Shown: one piece after another, positions 5,713-5,904 of the stretch
Position numbering within the stretch: position 1 is the stretch's first letter
How the letters are laid out: each line of letters starts with the position of its first letter
NCBI GenBank assembly: GCA_003507515.1
Contig: DNVL01000293.1
Span: 1 to 5,904, forward strand
Direction: 5' to 3'
Origin: Legionella sp.
Lineage (GTDB): Bacteria; Pseudomonadota; Gammaproteobacteria; Legionellales; Legionellaceae
DNA length: 5,904 nt
The notes under the pieces: model-generated
What the model saw: only the letters and a program-made list of their open reading frames with translations
The model's database searches: none
Told to the model about the DNA's origin: nothing
Translations under genes and position numbers: made by a program

Positions 5713-5904
5713 CCATCCAAGCATAGAGCCACCGCGCTAGGAACGTCGTGAATTTATCAACCATTTGGGATACTTAGGTGTGATCTACTCCCTATTGTAC
5801 TCAGAGTGCGCCAATATTGTTCTGGCGGACACTTACCCAGTCAAACAATATCCAATCGCATTGGCGGGGTCGGGGGGGGTAAAATGCCCTAAACCAATTG
5901 ACCC
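5713..5904. other. Gene-free right edge, possible insertion-sequence end from about 5811
   Basis: No recognisable gene or intrinsic terminator follows the FlgJ-like stop. From about 5811 the sequence becomes repeat-rich. TGTTCTGGCGGACA at 5818-5831 could be a terminal-type motif. An 8-bp inverted repeat is ATATTGTT 5814-5821 with AACAATAT 5844-5851, and CCAATCGCATTGG is at 5852-5864. GGGTC (5868-5871 region, then G8) pairs with GACCC at the very end. The closing GGGGTAAAATGCCC...AATTGACCC recalls the ends of IS21-family elements as I remember them. The element, if real, would run out of the window. A plus-strand frame is open from 5741 to the end (54 codons), but I do not recognise its product. 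Confidence 0.3.
5814..5851. repeat. 8-bp inverted repeat near the right edge
   Basis: ATATTGTT (5814-5821) and AACAATAT (5844-5851) are perfect inverted copies 22 bases apart. The left arm overlaps the palindrome CAATATTG (5812-5819). They could form a hairpin or belong to a mobile-element end. No T-run follows, so a terminator is unlikely. Confidence 0.45.

Noticed and set aside
5741..5904. Plus-strand frame open to the right edge, 54 codons, as a partial transposase or other gene
   Set aside because: It has no ATG and no ribosome site and crosses the inverted repeats and the G8 run. An open frame of this length is expected by chance in one of six frames.

Overview
The window looks like a chromosomal segment of a gammaproteobacterium with moderate to low GC. 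The gene set (a two-copy DUF2845-type secreted protein, a small conserved gammaproteobacterial protein, homogentisate dioxygenase, a SdaC-type serine permease, RNase PH and a FlgJ-type glucosaminidase) would suit the Legionellales. That placement rests on recalled family distributions, not on a marker gene. All complete genes are core-type or small accessory genes with intact reading frames. I see no RNA gene, CRISPR array or defence system.

Minus-strand block, read right to left (4780 to 1). rph (RNase PH) comes first. Next is a short intergenic region holding a perfect TATAAT box and a 15-bp RNA-type hairpin. It is followed by sdaC, which overlaps yggS by four bases (ATGA), and then by yggT. 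The gene usually found between yggS and yggT, proC, is absent. A second unit follows: a candidate promoter overlapping an 8-bp-arm inverted repeat, a secreted DUF2845-like protein made of two homologous halves, a 99-codon conserved hypothetical gene, and the first 93 codons of hmgA, which runs off the left edge.

Plus-strand block (4871 to 5904). A monocistronic gene is divergent from rph. It encodes a FlgJ-family glucosaminidase whose catalytic domain is complete but whose rod-binding domain is reduced to a short remnant. The rph/flgJ-like intergenic region contains a 13-bp tandem direct repeat. The last 192 bases hold no recognisable gene; from about 5811 they become GC-skewed and repeat-rich (8-bp inverted repeat, G8 run) and may be the end of an insertion sequence of IS21-like character.

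Functionally, SdaC would import serine with protons. YggS would buffer pyridoxal phosphate, which amino-acid-degrading enzymes need, and HmgA would carry out the ring-opening step of tyrosine and phenylalanine breakdown. The window is therefore mildly enriched for amino-acid use. No single novel system is evident. The points most worth checking are the sdaC leader hairpin, the reduced stand-alone FlgJ, the tandem repeats between rph and flgJ, and the possible mobile-element boundary at the right edge.
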